Shown here one piece after another: positions 44,180 to 54,235 of a DNA stretch of 64,000 bases (position 1 is the first letter of the stretch; each line of letters begins with the position of its first letter). Both the position numbers and the translations under genes were made by a program. The DNA lies in NCBI GenBank assembly GCA_963790335.1, contig CAWBOB010000002.1, positions 186,001-250,000 on the forward strand, in the 5' to 3' direction. The DNA comes from JAOUEA01 sp963790335 (lineage in GTDB: Bacteria > Actinomycetota > UBA4738 > HRBIN12). The notes under the pieces were generated by a model, which was given only the letters and a program-made list of their open reading frames with translations, was not told where the DNA came from and did not search any database.

Positions 44180-45301
44180 TCACCGCGCCGCCATGACGGC
44201 GCCGAGTTCCTCGAAGCAGCGGTCGATGTCGTCGTCGGTGTTGAAGAAGTGCGGGCTGATGCGGAGCCCGTCACCGCGGAAGTCGGTGCAGACATCGCGA
44301 GCGAGCAGCTCGTGGCAGATCGAGCCGGCGTCGTCGCCGACCCGCACGTTCACCACACCCCCGCGCATCGACGAGCGCCGGGGCGTGCGCACCTCGAGCC
44401 CGGCCTCGTCGCTCCGCGCGATGACGTGGTCGGTCAGCGAGCGCAACCGCGCGCGGACCCGCGACACCCCGACCTCCGAGATGATGTCGATGCCCCCTTG
44501 CGCCAGGAAGAACACGGGCGCGGGCGGCGTGCCGTGCTCCAGCCGTCGCGCGGTCGGGTGGTAGGCGAGGTGCTGGGTGTCGAACGAGAACGGCTCCTCG
44601 GTCGCGAACCAGCCGGTGACCGCCGGCTCCAGCGACGACAGCAGCGATCGACGTGCGTAGAGGAAGACCATGCCCGGCCCGCCGCACATCCACTTCAAGG
44701 TGCCCGCCGTGTACAGGTCGCAGCCGAGGTCGTGCAGATCGAGCGGCACGATGCCGAGTCCGTGGTAGTCGTCGACGAACGAGAGCGCGCCGCGGTCGCG
44801 GGCCATGGCGCACACGGCCGCGGCATCGACGATCGCGCTCGAACGGTAGAGCACCCGGTTCACCATCACCACCGCGGTGCGCTCGTCGATCGCGTCGTCG
44901 TAGGCCTCGAGCGGGACGGTGAGGCCGTCGGGGGAGCGCAACCACACGACCTCGGCGCCGGTCTTCGCGGCCCAGCCGAGCCAGACGTGCCCGTCGGTGG
45001 GGAAGTCGAGCTCGGAGAGCACCACCCGGTTCCGCTGCCCGCGGAGGTCGAGGCACGACGCGATCGTCGACAGCGCGATCGAGATGTTCGTGGTGATCGC
45101 CACCTCGTCGGTGTCGCAGCCGGCCAGCTGCGCGAACGACGCTTTCAGCTTGGCCATGGCCGGGAAGATGTCCTCGAGCCAGACGTGGTCGGGTGCGCCC
45201 TTGGCCGCCCATGCGTCGAGGTAGCCGTCGAGCAGTTCGCGCGATCGCAACGAGAGCGGACCGAGCGAGGCACTGATCAGGTAGGTCTTGCGCTCGAGCA
45301 C
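44180..45301 (-). CDS. Class V aminotransferase (kynureninase/cysteine desulfurase fold)
   Basis: PLP enzyme, about 373 residues. The PLP Lys lies in YTAGTLKWMCGGPG, with LSFVDDYHGLG as the PLP-contacting Asp strand and VVMVNRVLYRSSAIVD before it. YLISASLGPLSLRSRELLDGYL near the N-terminus is typical of the class. The start is uncertain: the GTG at 45301 is used, but the conserved region seems to begin a few residues earlier (TSYRREFP). An in-frame GTG at 45406 would overlap the upstream gene by 71 nt. No good ribosome binding site is seen at either. The specific reaction cannot be assigned. Confidence 0.8.
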   Translation of the reverse strand: MLERKTYLISASLGPLSLRSRELLDGYLDAWAAKGAPDHVWLEDIFPAMAKLKASFAQLAGCDTDEVAITTNISIALSTIASCLDLRGQRNRVVLSELDFPTDGHVWLGWAAKTGAEVVWLRSPDGLTVPLEAYDDAIDERTAVVMVNRVLYRSSAIVDAAAVCAMARDRGALSFVDDYHGLGIVPLDLHDLGCDLYTAGTLKWMCGGPGMVFLYARRSLLSSLEPAVTGWFATEEPFSFDTQHLAYHPTARRLEHGTPPAPVFFLAQGGIDIISEVGVSRVRARLRSLTDHVIARSDEAGLEVRTPRRSSMRGGVVNVRVGDDAGSICHELLARDVCTDFRGDGLRISPHFFNTDDDIDRCFEELGAVMAAR

Positions 45302-45335
45302 CGGGAACTCGCGCCGGTACGAGGTGAGCGCTCGC

Positions 45336-45623
45336 TCAGGCGTCGCCGGCTTCCTTCTCCAGCAGATACTCCACGTACATCGGCCGGAGCGCCTCGCCCA
45401 CCTCACCGGAGTCGGAGTCGTACAGGAAGCCGTTCAGCAGCGCCAGCGGGCGCAGGATGTCGGTCTTGCTGCGCTGGTCGTCGCCGGCGACCTCCTCGGC
45501 CACGGGCAGGGCCTTGAGCAGGTCCCAGACGAATCCGACGTCGAAGCTGCGCTTGGCGGCCGCGATCGCGCGGTCGTGCAGCTCCTTGGTGGGCACGGCC
45601 TCGAGTTCGTCGCGCGTCGTCAT
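45336..45623 (-). CDS. Small conserved actinobacterial protein of unknown function
   Basis: 95 residues with no signal peptide or membrane segment. It is mostly helical, with the central block SFDVGFVWDLLKALPVAEEVAG and a C-terminal EALRPMYVEYLLEKEAGD. The pattern recalls small hypothetical proteins seen in other actinobacteria, but I cannot name a family. It lies just upstream of the class V aminotransferase on the same strand and 12 nt after the S9 peptidase gene, so the three may be co-transcribed. Confidence 0.7.
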   Translation of the reverse strand: MTTRDELEAVPTKELHDRAIAAAKRSFDVGFVWDLLKALPVAEEVAGDDQRSKTDILRPLALLNGFLYDSDSGEVGEALRPMYVEYLLEKEAGDA

Positions 45624-45635
45624 GGCGGCTTCAGC

Positions 45636-47633
45636 CTACCGTGGCCCGGCGCCGCCGCCGCCGTCCGGCAGGAACCGCTCGAACCACGCGACCATGCGCG
45701 TCGCGAGATCGAGGATCGCGGGGAACTCCCCGACGCCATGGCCCTCCTGTGGGTAGACCACGACCTCGCTCGGCACCCCCCGCTCCCGCAGCGCCCGGTA
45801 GAACTCGACGGCTTGGCCAACCGGTGTCGCGCGGTCATGGCGTCCGGCCGTGAGCAGCACGGGGGTGGTCACCGCTGAGGCGTGCAGCACGGGGCTGCGC
45901 CCGGTGTATTCGTCGGGCACCTCGAGCGGCTCGCCGCCGAGGAAGTCACCGACCCACGCACCCAGGCTGCTGTCGTACCGCTCCGACCACCAGTCGGTCA
46001 CCGGCGAGACCGCGACCGACGCCTTGAACCGACGGTCGCGGGTCGGGATCCACGCCGCCATGAACCCGCCGTAGCTGCCGCCCGTGAGCACGAGGCGGTC
46101 GGGGTCGGCGACGCCCGCCGCGACCGCCGCATCGACGCCGGCGAGCACGTCGTCGACGTCGAGGCCGCCCATGTCGCCGACGACCCGCTGGGCGAAGTCC
46201 TGCCCGCGCCCGGTCGAGCCCCGGGGGTTGGGCGCCAGGATCGCGAATCCCCGAGATACCAGCAACGCGTCGAGCGTGCCGGGGAAGCGGTCGTCGACGT
46301 TGCCGATGGGGCCGCCGTGCACGTCGAGCACGAGCGGGAACGGTCCGTCGCCGTGCGGAGACGTCAGGATGCCGTCGATCTCGAGACCGTCGGTCGAGGT
46401 CCACCGCAGTGGCTCGCACCGGCCGACGGCACCGAGCACCACGTCGTGTCCGGGGTGCCGCGGGGCGGCGACCTCCCGCTCCTCGCCTTCGTCCGTCACG
46501 ACGACGATCGAGGGTGGGCGGGCGTGCGACGAGGTCACGACCGCGACGCCGCCGCCGAACGCCGCGCCCGAAGGATGGTAGAGCTCGCCCACCGATCCGC
46601 CGGTGCTCCACAGCTCGCGCACCACGCCGTCGCGGAGCGACACCTCGAGCGCGAGCGAGAGCAGGCCGCGCCGGCCGAACACGAGGAGCCGGTCGTCGTC
46701 GAGCCAGCTCGTACGCGAGGCGTCGACGTCGCCCAGGTCGACGGTCGTCATCGAGCCGCTCGCGACGTCGATCACACGGAGATCGCCACAGACGACCACG
46801 CGGTCGCTGCAGACGGCCTCGATGACCGCCGCACGGTCGCCTGAGGGGGAGCCCGCCACCCAGCCCAGCTGCACCTGGCTGGTCGCAAGCGGTCGTTCCG
46901 CACCGGTCTGGAGGTCGAACAATCCGACCTCGGCGCCGTACCACGCGTCCTCGCCGGCGCCGGCCGACGTGATCGCGACGGCGTGGCCGTCACCGCACCA
47001 GTCCGCTTCCCAGACGTTGCGATCGTCGGCGGAGATCCGCCGCGCCTCCTCGGTCTCGACGTGCACCAGCCAGAGCGACCGGCGTTCCCCCTCCGCATCG
47101 TCGGACGATTCGACCTGGGGCACCCATGCCGGCACGTCCTGCTCCCCGCCCAGGGTGCCCGAGCCGAGCGCGTCGGCCTGCTCCGCCGAGGTGCCCGCGA
47201 GCCCCACGAGCATGCGCGACCCGTCCGAGGACCACCGGTGCCACTCGACCACGCCGGGCAGCGAGGTCAGCCTGCGGGCCTCGGCGGGCAGCGCCGTGTC
47301 GAGCAGGAAGATCTGGTGGCGGCCCTTGGTCTCGCGGTCCGATCGGAAGCTCAGGCGTGTGCCGTCGGGTGCCCATCGCGGCTCGGCGTCGTCGTTCGGC
47401 CCGTCGGTCACCTGTCGCAACCCCGAGCCGTCGGTCGCGACGAGGCAGATGCGCCCGAGCGCATGGCCCTCGAGACGATCGAGCCGTTCCCCGCGGAAGG
47501 CGAGCCATCGCCCGTCGGGCGACGGGACCGGATCACCGGCCGGCCTCGCCGTGCCGAACCCGGGCTCGAGCACCGACCGGAAGAACGCCTCGACGTCCTC
47601 GTACAGCGGGGTGCCTCGCAGGTCGCGTTCCAT
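45636..47633 (-). CDS. S9-family prolyl oligopeptidase-like serine peptidase
   Basis: 665 residues, apparently cytoplasmic (no signal peptide). The N-terminal about 400 residues are WD/PD40-type beta-propeller repeats (VPSPDGRWLAFRGE, EPRWAPDGTRLSFRSD, EWHRWSSDGSRMLVG). The C-terminal alpha/beta-hydrolase domain has DVHGGPIGNVDD, the nucleophile in TGGSYGGFM, Asp in TAGRHDRATP and His in PQEGHGVGE. It resembles acylaminoacyl-peptidases and dipeptidyl peptidases. It is divergent from uvrA with about 60 nt between. Confidence 0.92.
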   Translation of the reverse strand: MERDLRGTPLYEDVEAFFRSVLEPGFGTARPAGDPVPSPDGRWLAFRGERLDRLEGHALGRICLVATDGSGLRQVTDGPNDDAEPRWAPDGTRLSFRSDRETKGRHQIFLLDTALPAEARRLTSLPGVVEWHRWSSDGSRMLVGLAGTSAEQADALGSGTLGGEQDVPAWVPQVESSDDAEGERRSLWLVHVETEEARRISADDRNVWEADWCGDGHAVAITSAGAGEDAWYGAEVGLFDLQTGAERPLATSQVQLGWVAGSPSGDRAAVIEAVCSDRVVVCGDLRVIDVASGSMTTVDLGDVDASRTSWLDDDRLLVFGRRGLLSLALEVSLRDGVVRELWSTGGSVGELYHPSGAAFGGGVAVVTSSHARPPSIVVVTDEGEEREVAAPRHPGHDVVLGAVGRCEPLRWTSTDGLEIDGILTSPHGDGPFPLVLDVHGGPIGNVDDRFPGTLDALLVSRGFAILAPNPRGSTGRGQDFAQRVVGDMGGLDVDDVLAGVDAAVAAGVADPDRLVLTGGSYGGFMAAWIPTRDRRFKASVAVSPVTDWWSERYDSSLGAWVGDFLGGEPLEVPDEYTGRSPVLHASAVTTPVLLTAGRHDRATPVGQAVEFYRALRERGVPSEVVVYPQEGHGVGEFPAILDLATRMVAWFERFLPDGGGGAGPR

Positions 47634-47679
47634 CGGCGGAGGATAGAGGCGCCGGCCCCGACGTGTCGCCGGCCGCCAC

Positions 47680-47685
47680 TACACT
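47680..47685 (+). promoter_or_regulatory. -10 element of uvrA (leaderless type)
   Basis: TACACT ends 10 nt before the ATG at 47696, with no Shine-Dalgarno sequence between. No LexA box is visible here. Confidence 0.5.
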
Positions 47686-47695
47686 GACCCGACGT

Positions 47696-50573
47696 ATGGG
47701 CACCGAGCGTCTCGTCATCCACGGCGCCCGTGAGCACAACCTCAAGAACGTCACGCTCGAGCTCCCCCGTGACCGGTTGATCGTGTTCACCGGCCTGTCC
47801 GGCTCCGGCAAGTCCTCGCTGGCGTTCGACACGATCTACGCCGAGGGCCAGCGCCGCTACGTGGAGTCGTTGTCGTCGTACGCGCGGCAGTTCCTCGGGC
47901 AGATGGAGAAGCCCGACGTCGACTTCATCGAGGGTCTGTCACCGGCGATCTCGATCGATCAGAAGTCCACCTCGCGGAACCCTCGCTCGACGGTGGGCAC
48001 CATCACCGAGGTCTACGACTACCTGCGGGTGCTCTACGCCCGGGTCGGACATCCGCACTGCTACAACTGCGGTCGCCCCATCGGGCGCCAGACCCCCGAC
48101 CAGATCGTCGACCAGGTGCTCGAGCTCCCCGAGGGCACACGCTTCCAGGTGCTGGCCCCCGTGGTTCGAGGCCGCAAGGGGGAGTACGGCAAGCTCCTCG
48201 ACGATCTCGCGCGCAAGGGTTTCCCGAGGGCGCGCATCGACGGCGAGGTGCGCGAGCTGTCCGAGCCGATCCGGCTGCCGAAGACCTACAAGCACACGAT
48301 CGAGGTGGTCGTCGACCGCCTCGTCGCGCGATCCGACATCCGCAGGCGGGTGGCAGACTCGATCGAGACCGCGCTCGAGCTCGCCGAGGGCATCGCGTCG
48401 ATCGCCGTGCAGACGCACGACGGCGCCGAGGAGATGCAGAATTTCTCGCAGTCGCTCGCCTGCACCCACTGCGGGCTCTCCTTCGACGAGATGGCTCCAC
48501 GGAACTTCTCGTTCAACTCGCCCTACGGGGCGTGTCCCACGTGCGACGGGCTCGGCACCAGGCTCGAGGTCGACCCCGAGCTGGTGGTGCCCGACACCGA
48601 CCTTTCGGTGAACGAGGGCACGCTCGCGCCGTGGGCGAGCGCGACGCTCGAGTACTGGAACCGTGTGATCGAGTCGGTGGCCGAGGCGCACGGCATCGAT
48701 CTCGACACGCCGTTCCGGCGACTTCCGAAGGCGACAGCGCGACGTGCTGCTCTACGGCAGCGACGAGCAGATCCACGTGCGCTACAAGAACCGCTACGGC
48801 CGGCAACGCTCGTACTGGACCACCTACGAGGGCGTGGTCACCAACGTCGAGCGACGGCATCGCGAGACCGACTCCGAGGCCCAGCGCGAGAAGCTCGAGC
48901 AGTTCATGCGCGAGATCCCGTGCCGGGCGTGCAAGGGGGCGAGGCTCCGGCCCGAGACGCTCGCCGTGACGGTCGCAGGGTCGAACATCGCCGAGCTCAC
49001 CGACCGCTCGATCCGAGACACGCTGGCGTTCGTCGAGACGATCGGACTGAGCGAGCGCGAGCTCATGATCGCCGAGCGTCTGCTCAAGGAGATCCGCGAG
49101 CGGCTGCGCTTCCTCGTCGATGTGGGGCTCGACTACCTGTCGCTGTCGAGACCTGCGGGAACGCTCGCCGGTGGCGAGGCGCAGCGCATCCGGCTCGCCA
49201 CCCAGATCGGCTCGGGTCTCGTCGGGGTGCTGTACATCCTCGACGAGCCGTCGATCGGACTGCATCAGCGCGACAACAAGCGCCTGATCGACACGCTGGT
49301 GCGCCTGCGCGACCTCGGCAACACGCTGGTGGTGGTCGAGCACGACGAGGCCACGATCCTCGAGGCGGATCACATCGTCGACATCGGACCGCTCGCCGGG
49401 GAGCGGGGTGGCGAGATCGTCTACTCGGGCGACCTCAAAGGGCTGCTCGAGTGCGACGGGTCGATCACCGGAGCCTTCCTGTCGGGACGTCGTCAGATCC
49501 CGACGCCCGACGTCCGGCGCACGCCGGGCTCACGGCGGCTGCGGCTCGAAGGGGTCCGTGAGCACAACCTGCGGAACGTCACGGTCGATGTGCCGCTCGG
49601 ACTGTTCGTCTGCGTCACCGGCGTGAGCGGCTCCGGCAAGTCGACCCTCGTGCAGGACGTGCTGCTCCGGGCCCTGATGCAGAAGGTCTACCGATCGAGA
49701 CTGCAGCCGGGGCGGCACAAGAAGCTGCACGGCTGGGAGCAGGTCGACAAGATCGTCGACATCGACCAGTCGCCGATCGGACGCACACCGCGGTCGAACC
49801 CGGCCACCTACACGGGCGTCTTCGACCACGTACGCAAGCTCTTCGCGCAGGTACCGGAGGCGAAGCTGCGCGGCTACCAGCCGGGGCGCTTCTCGTTCAA
49901 CGTGCGGGGTGGGCGATGCGAGCACTGCGCCGGCGACGGACAGATCAAGATCGAGATGCACTTCCTGCCCGACGTGTACGTTACCTGCGAGGTCTGCAAG
50001 GGCCGGCGGTACAACCGTGAGACGCTCGAGGTGCGCTACAAGGGGCGTTCGATCTCCGACGTGCTCGAGATGAGCGTCGACGAGGCGCTGGCGTTCTTCC
50101 AGGCGATCCCGCCGATCATGCGGCACATGCAGACGCTCAGCGACGTGGGGCTCGGCTACGTGAAGCTCGGCCAGCCGGCGCCCACGCTGTCCGGAGGCGA
50201 GGCGCAGCGCATCAAGCTCAGCTCCGAGCTGCACAAGCGGGCGACCGGCAACACGCTCTACGTGCTCGACGAGCCGACCACCGGGCTGCACTTCGAGGAC
50301 GTCCGCAAGCTCCTCGCGGTGCTGCAGCGCCTCGTCTCGACCGGCAACACGGTGCTCGTGATCGAACACAACCTCGACGTGATCAAGACCGCAGACTGGC
50401 TGATCGACCTGGGGCCCGAGGGGGGCGACAAGGGCGGCGAGGTCGTCGCGACCGGCACGCCCGAGGCGGTCGCAGCCGAGCCTGCGTCGCACACGGGACG
50501 CTTCCTCGCCGAGGTGCTCGAGCGGCCGCAGCTCCCGCTCGGCGAGGGCTTGCTACTATCCCCGCCGTCGTGA
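47696..50573 (+). CDS. uvrA: Excinuclease ABC subunit A, frame broken
   Basis: Damage-sensing ABC-type ATPase of nucleotide excision repair. First Walker A is GLSGSGKSSLAFDT and ESLSSYARQFLGQMEKPDVD follows. An extra base at about 48730-48734 in the DNA-binding insertion (after RRLPK) shifts to QRDVLLYGSDEQIHVRYKNR. The rest is complete: zinc finger C-x2-C pairs, SLSRPAGTLAGGEAQRIRLA and ILDEPSIGLHQRDN, second Walker A GVSGSGKSTLVQDVL, zinc module CEHCAGDG...CEVCKG, LSGGEAQRIKLSSEL and YVLDEPTTGLHFED. Corrected length is about 958 residues, as expected. Both halves are otherwise well conserved. Confidence 0.93.
50554..50559 (+). promoter_or_regulatory. -10 element inside the uvrA end, for the propeller/cupredoxin lipoprotein
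   Basis: TACTAT with an upstream TGC (extended -10) ends 10 nt before the GTG at 50570, inside the last codons of uvrA. Confidence 0.45.
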
Positions 50574-52294
50574 CCACGCGCCTGCCGATCCACCTCGTCG
50601 CGCTCGCCCTCGTGGCGGCCGCGTGCGGCTCGATCCCCGAAGGTGAGGTCGTCGGCGGCGAGGGGGCGCGCTTCGTGCCGTTCGTCGCGGAGTTCCTCGA
50701 CGACGCCGGGCTCGGCGCCTCGCTGACGGTCGACGCCGAGGGCGTGCCGGCCACGTCGTACTTCATCTTCCCGGCTGTGCTCGAGGAAGGCGAGATCCCC
50801 GTGGGACGTCCGCTCGGCGCCCCGTACATCACGACCGGGGGCGACAAGTCCAAGGACGGCGCGGCCGTGGGCATCGCGAGCCTCTCGGCCGACGGCGTCT
50901 GGACCAGAGGCGCCGCCGCGCAGGTCCGCGACACACCCGACGGCGTCTACATCCCGTACGGGCCCCAGACCGAGCCCTCGCTGGTGGGCGCGACGGCCGA
51001 GAACACGAACGGCACCGCCGTCGCCGTCGACGAGGCCGGCGCGACGCACGTCGTGTGGACCGGCAAGGAAGGCGTCTCCTACTCGATGAGCTCGATGAGC
51101 GCCGACAGCTCCACCGTCGAGCGGGTCTTCGATTACGACTTCTCGCTGCGCAAGGCGGGCCCGATCGGTCGTCCCGCGGTCGCCGTCGACCCCGACGGTG
51201 TTCCGTGGGTCGCCTACACGCTCAGCTCCGGCGGGCAGGAGGTGCAGGTCGCGACCAAGGCGGGCGACCGCTGGAAGACCCAGGTCGTCGCCACGGTGCC
51301 GGGGTGTGCGGGCTGTCCGCCTCCTCGCCCCACACAGATCGGCGTGACCGCCGACGGCCCGGCCGTCGCGTGGGTCGACAACGCGGCGGCAGCGGTGATG
51401 TTCTCGGTCCTCGACGGTAGCTCGTGGACGACGACCGAGGTCGCGGACGGGGTGAGCGGTCAGGGCCTCGACATGGCGGTCGATGCCGACGGGCTCCCGC
51501 TCCTCACGTTCTACGACGACCAAGGGGCGGTCCAGCTCGCGCGTCCAGACGGGGTCGCGTGGTCGGTGTCGACGATCGCCGACGCCTCGCCCCCTGATCT
51601 CGAAGCGGTCGGCAACCTGGCCCCGATGACGAGCATCGCGATCGACGATCAGGGGGCGATGGTGGCCGCGTGGGACGACGCCGACGGCGTCGCGCTCGCG
51701 ACATCCGAGGACGGCACGGAGTTCGCGCGGATCGAGGCGCTCGACACCGAGGGGGGCCGCACGCCATCGGCGGGCGTGGCGCCCGACGGCTCCAGGATCT
51801 TCTTCACGTGGTACGACCCCGAGACCCAGAACCTGCGGTTCGGTGTACAGGGAGACGTCGGTGAGCTCACGGTGGCCGCTCCCAGCCCGACGATCGACCC
51901 CGCCCAGGTGCCCACTGCACCACCCGACGGTGAAGGCGGCGAGTGCGGCGCCGACGGGCAGGTCGTGCTCGACATCGTGGCTGAGGGTCTCGCCTGGAAC
52001 CCGACGTGCCTGGTCGCCCCCGCGGGCGAGCCGTTCACCATCACGATGGACAACCGCGACGCCACCACTCCGCACAACGTGGCGGTCGCGTCCGACAGCG
52101 ATTTCGCGGACTTCCTGTTCACGGGCTCGCTCGAGACGGGGCCGATCGAGGTCGACTACGAGATCGATCCTCTCGATGCTGGCTCCTACCCGTTCCGTTG
52201 CGATGTGCATCCGACCATGCTGGGCACGCTCGCCGTCATCGATGGAGGCGGAGGAGGCGGAGGCCAAGGTGGCGGCGGAGGCGGAGGCGAGTAA
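50570..52294 (+). CDS. Secreted lipoprotein with beta-propeller-like repeats and C-terminal cupredoxin domain
   Basis: 574 residues. The signal peptide has a lipobox LVAAAC (Cys 19). The middle (about 40-440) repeats a pattern of the type AVDxxGxPxxxxxD with aromatic strands (VAVDEAGATHVVWTG, VAVDPDGVPWVAYTL, AVDADGLPLLTFYDD, AIDDQGAMVAAWDD), resembling BNR/sialidase-type propellers. After a Pro-rich linker, the last about 110 residues form a plastocyanin-like domain with type 1 copper ligands: His in TTPHNVAV and Cys, His and Met in FRCDVHPTM. The tail is almost pure glycine with Gln and Glu. It overlaps uvrA by GTGA. A role in extracytoplasmic copper or electron transfer is inferred only. 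Confidence 0.82.
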   Translation: MTTRLPIHLVALALVAAACGSIPEGEVVGGEGARFVPFVAEFLDDAGLGASLTVDAEGVPATSYFIFPAVLEEGEIPVGRPLGAPYITTGGDKSKDGAAVGIASLSADGVWTRGAAAQVRDTPDGVYIPYGPQTEPSLVGATAENTNGTAVAVDEAGATHVVWTGKEGVSYSMSSMSADSSTVERVFDYDFSLRKAGPIGRPAVAVDPDGVPWVAYTLSSGGQEVQVATKAGDRWKTQVVATVPGCAGCPPPRPTQIGVTADGPAVAWVDNAAAAVMFSVLDGSSWTTTEVADGVSGQGLDMAVDADGLPLLTFYDDQGAVQLARPDGVAWSVSTIADASPPDLEAVGNLAPMTSIAIDDQGAMVAAWDDADGVALATSEDGTEFARIEALDTEGGRTPSAGVAPDGSRIFFTWYDPETQNLRFGVQGDVGELTVAAPSPTIDPAQVPTAPPDGEGGECGADGQVVLDIVAEGLAWNPTCLVAPAGEPFTITMDNRDATTPHNVAVASDSDFADFLFTGSLETGPIEVDYEIDPLDAGSYPFRCDVHPTMLGTLAVIDGGGGGGGQGGGGGGGE

Positions 52295-52324
52295 CCGCCC
52301 CGCTGCCGTGTCCGGCGACACGGC

Positions 52325-52330
52325 TACGAT
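52325..52330 (+). promoter_or_regulatory. -10 element of uvrC (leaderless type)
   Basis: TACGAT ends 6 nt before the GTG at 52337. Confidence 0.5.
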
Positions 52331-52336
52331 GACCGG

Positions 52337-54235
52337 GTGAGCTTCACCCGGCCCCCTGCAGGCGACATCCCCGATCGTCCCGGTGCCTATCTCTTCCGTG
52401 ACGGGGACGGACGGGTCGTCTACGTCGGCAAAGCCCGCTCGCTGCGCAAGCGTCTCGCCAACTACTGGGGCAAGCCCCTGCACCCGAGGACCGAGGCGAT
52501 GGTCCAGTCGGCCCAGAGCGTCGAGTGGATCGTCGCGAGCGGCGAGGTCGACGCCCTCATGCTCGAGTACAACCTGATCCAGCGACACCGGCCTCGCTTC
52601 AACATCCGCTACCGCGACGACAAGTCGTACCCGTACCTGGCGCTCACCGTCGGGGAAGAGTGGCCCCGCGCCCAGGTGCTCCGGGGGGCCAAGCGCAAGA
52701 CGGTGCGCTACTTCGGGCCCTACGGTCACGCCTGGGCGATCCGCGACACGCTCGACGCGCTGACCCGGGTCTTCCCCGTGCGCACGTGCTCCAACTCGTT
52801 CTTCCATCAGCGCGCGCGAGCGAAGCGTCCCTGCCTGTACTTCGACATCGGCCGTTGCAGCGGTCCCTGCGTGCCCGAGGTCACCGGGGTGACGCACGAG
52901 TCCTACCGCGCCGACGTCGACGCGCTCGCCGACTTCCTGAGCGGCAAGACGGGTCCCATGATGCAGCGGCTCGATCGCGAGATGCGCGACGCGTCGAGCC
53001 GGCAGGAGTACGAGCAGGCCGCGAAGCTTCGCGATCAGCTCGGTGCCGCACGCCGCGCCCTCGAGACCCAGGAGATGGTGCTCGATCGGCCCGACGACAT
53101 CGACGTGATCGGCATGGCCGACGACGATCTCGAGGCGGCGTTCCAGGTGTTCATGGTGCGGGGCGGACGCGTGCTCGGGCGTAAGGGATGGGTGGTGGAC
53201 CGGGTCGAGGAGCTCTCGCGTGAGGAGCTCGTGGCCTCGTTCGTTCGCCAGCTCTACATGGAACGCGACGAGGTGCCACCGCGGGTGCTCGTGCCGGCGG
53301 AGCCGGCCGATCGTTCGGTGCTCGAGGCGTGGCTCTCCGAGCGCCGGGGCACGAAGGTCCGGATCGGCGTGCCCGAGCGAGGAACGAAGCGGCGACTGCA
53401 CGAGGTGGTCACGAGCAACGCTGGGGAGTCCTTCCATCGGCACAAGCTGCGGCGGGCCTCGGATTTCGGCGCTCGCTCGAGGGCGCTCACCGAGCTCGCC
53501 GACCGGCTCGGCCTCGACCAAGCGCCGCTCCGCATCGAGTGCTTCGATATCTCGAACCTCGGCCCCACCGACACGGTCGGGTCGATGGTGGTGTTCGAGG
53601 ACGGCCTGCCGAAACGCTCGGACTACCGGCGGTTCCGTATCAAGGGAGTGCCTGGGCAGGACGATTTCGCTTCCATGGAAGAGATGCTCCGACGCCGCTT
53701 CTCGCGCCTGCTCGACGAGCGTTCCGCGGCGCCGGCCGCGGGTCGCCGCTTCTCCTACCCGCCCGCGCTGGTCGTGGTCGACGGCGGGCGCGGCCAGCTC
53801 GGCATGGCGTCGAAGGTGCTCCGTGAGCTCGGCCTCGTCATCCCGCACATCGGACTGGCCAAGCGCCTCGAGGAGGTGTACTTCCCGGATCATCCGGAAC
53901 CATCGATGATCCCGCGGGGTTCCGAAGCCTTGTTCGTGCTGCAGCATCTGCGTGACGAGGCCCACCGGTTCGCCGTGACCTACCATCGCCAGCAGCGCGG
54001 CAAGCGGGCGCTGGTCTCGCCGCTCGACGAGGTGCCCGGCGTCGGCCCGGCGCGCAAGAAGGCGCTCCTCAAGCGGTTCGGATCGCTCGCCAGGCTCCGC
54101 CGTGCCGGGGTCGAGCAGATCGCGGAGACGCCCGGCGTCGGGCCCGAGCTCGCGGCGGCGATCCACGCGAAGCTGCACGACCCGGCTGCGGCCGCCGGCA
54201 TGGCCGCGGCGTCCGGCGACAGGGCGAGCGCGTGA
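52337..54235 (+). CDS. uvrC: Excinuclease ABC subunit C
   Basis: Dual-incision nuclease of nucleotide excision repair, 632 residues. The N-terminal GIY-YIG domain starts PDRPGAYLFRDGDGRVVYVGKA, the four-Cys-type region appears as CSNSFFHQRARAKRPCLYFDIGRCSGPC, and the UVR domain lies near 200-240. The RNase H-like nuclease has IECFDISNLGPTDTVGSMVVFEDG and VVVDGGRGQLGMA, and tandem helix-hairpin-helix motifs (VPGVGPARKKALLKRFG, TPGVGPELAAAI) end the protein. It overlaps rapZ by GTGA. The frame is intact. Confidence 0.97.
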   Translation: MSFTRPPAGDIPDRPGAYLFRDGDGRVVYVGKARSLRKRLANYWGKPLHPRTEAMVQSAQSVEWIVASGEVDALMLEYNLIQRHRPRFNIRYRDDKSYPYLALTVGEEWPRAQVLRGAKRKTVRYFGPYGHAWAIRDTLDALTRVFPVRTCSNSFFHQRARAKRPCLYFDIGRCSGPCVPEVTGVTHESYRADVDALADFLSGKTGPMMQRLDREMRDASSRQEYEQAAKLRDQLGAARRALETQEMVLDRPDDIDVIGMADDDLEAAFQVFMVRGGRVLGRKGWVVDRVEELSREELVASFVRQLYMERDEVPPRVLVPAEPADRSVLEAWLSERRGTKVRIGVPERGTKRRLHEVVTSNAGESFHRHKLRRASDFGARSRALTELADRLGLDQAPLRIECFDISNLGPTDTVGSMVVFEDGLPKRSDYRRFRIKGVPGQDDFASMEEMLRRRFSRLLDERSAAPAAGRRFSYPPALVVVDGGRGQLGMASKVLRELGLVIPHIGLAKRLEEVYFPDHPEPSMIPRGSEALFVLQHLRDEAHRFAVTYHRQQRGKRALVSPLDEVPGVGPARKKALLKRFGSLARLRRAGVEQIAETPGVGPELAAAIHAKLHDPAAAAGMAAASGDRASA

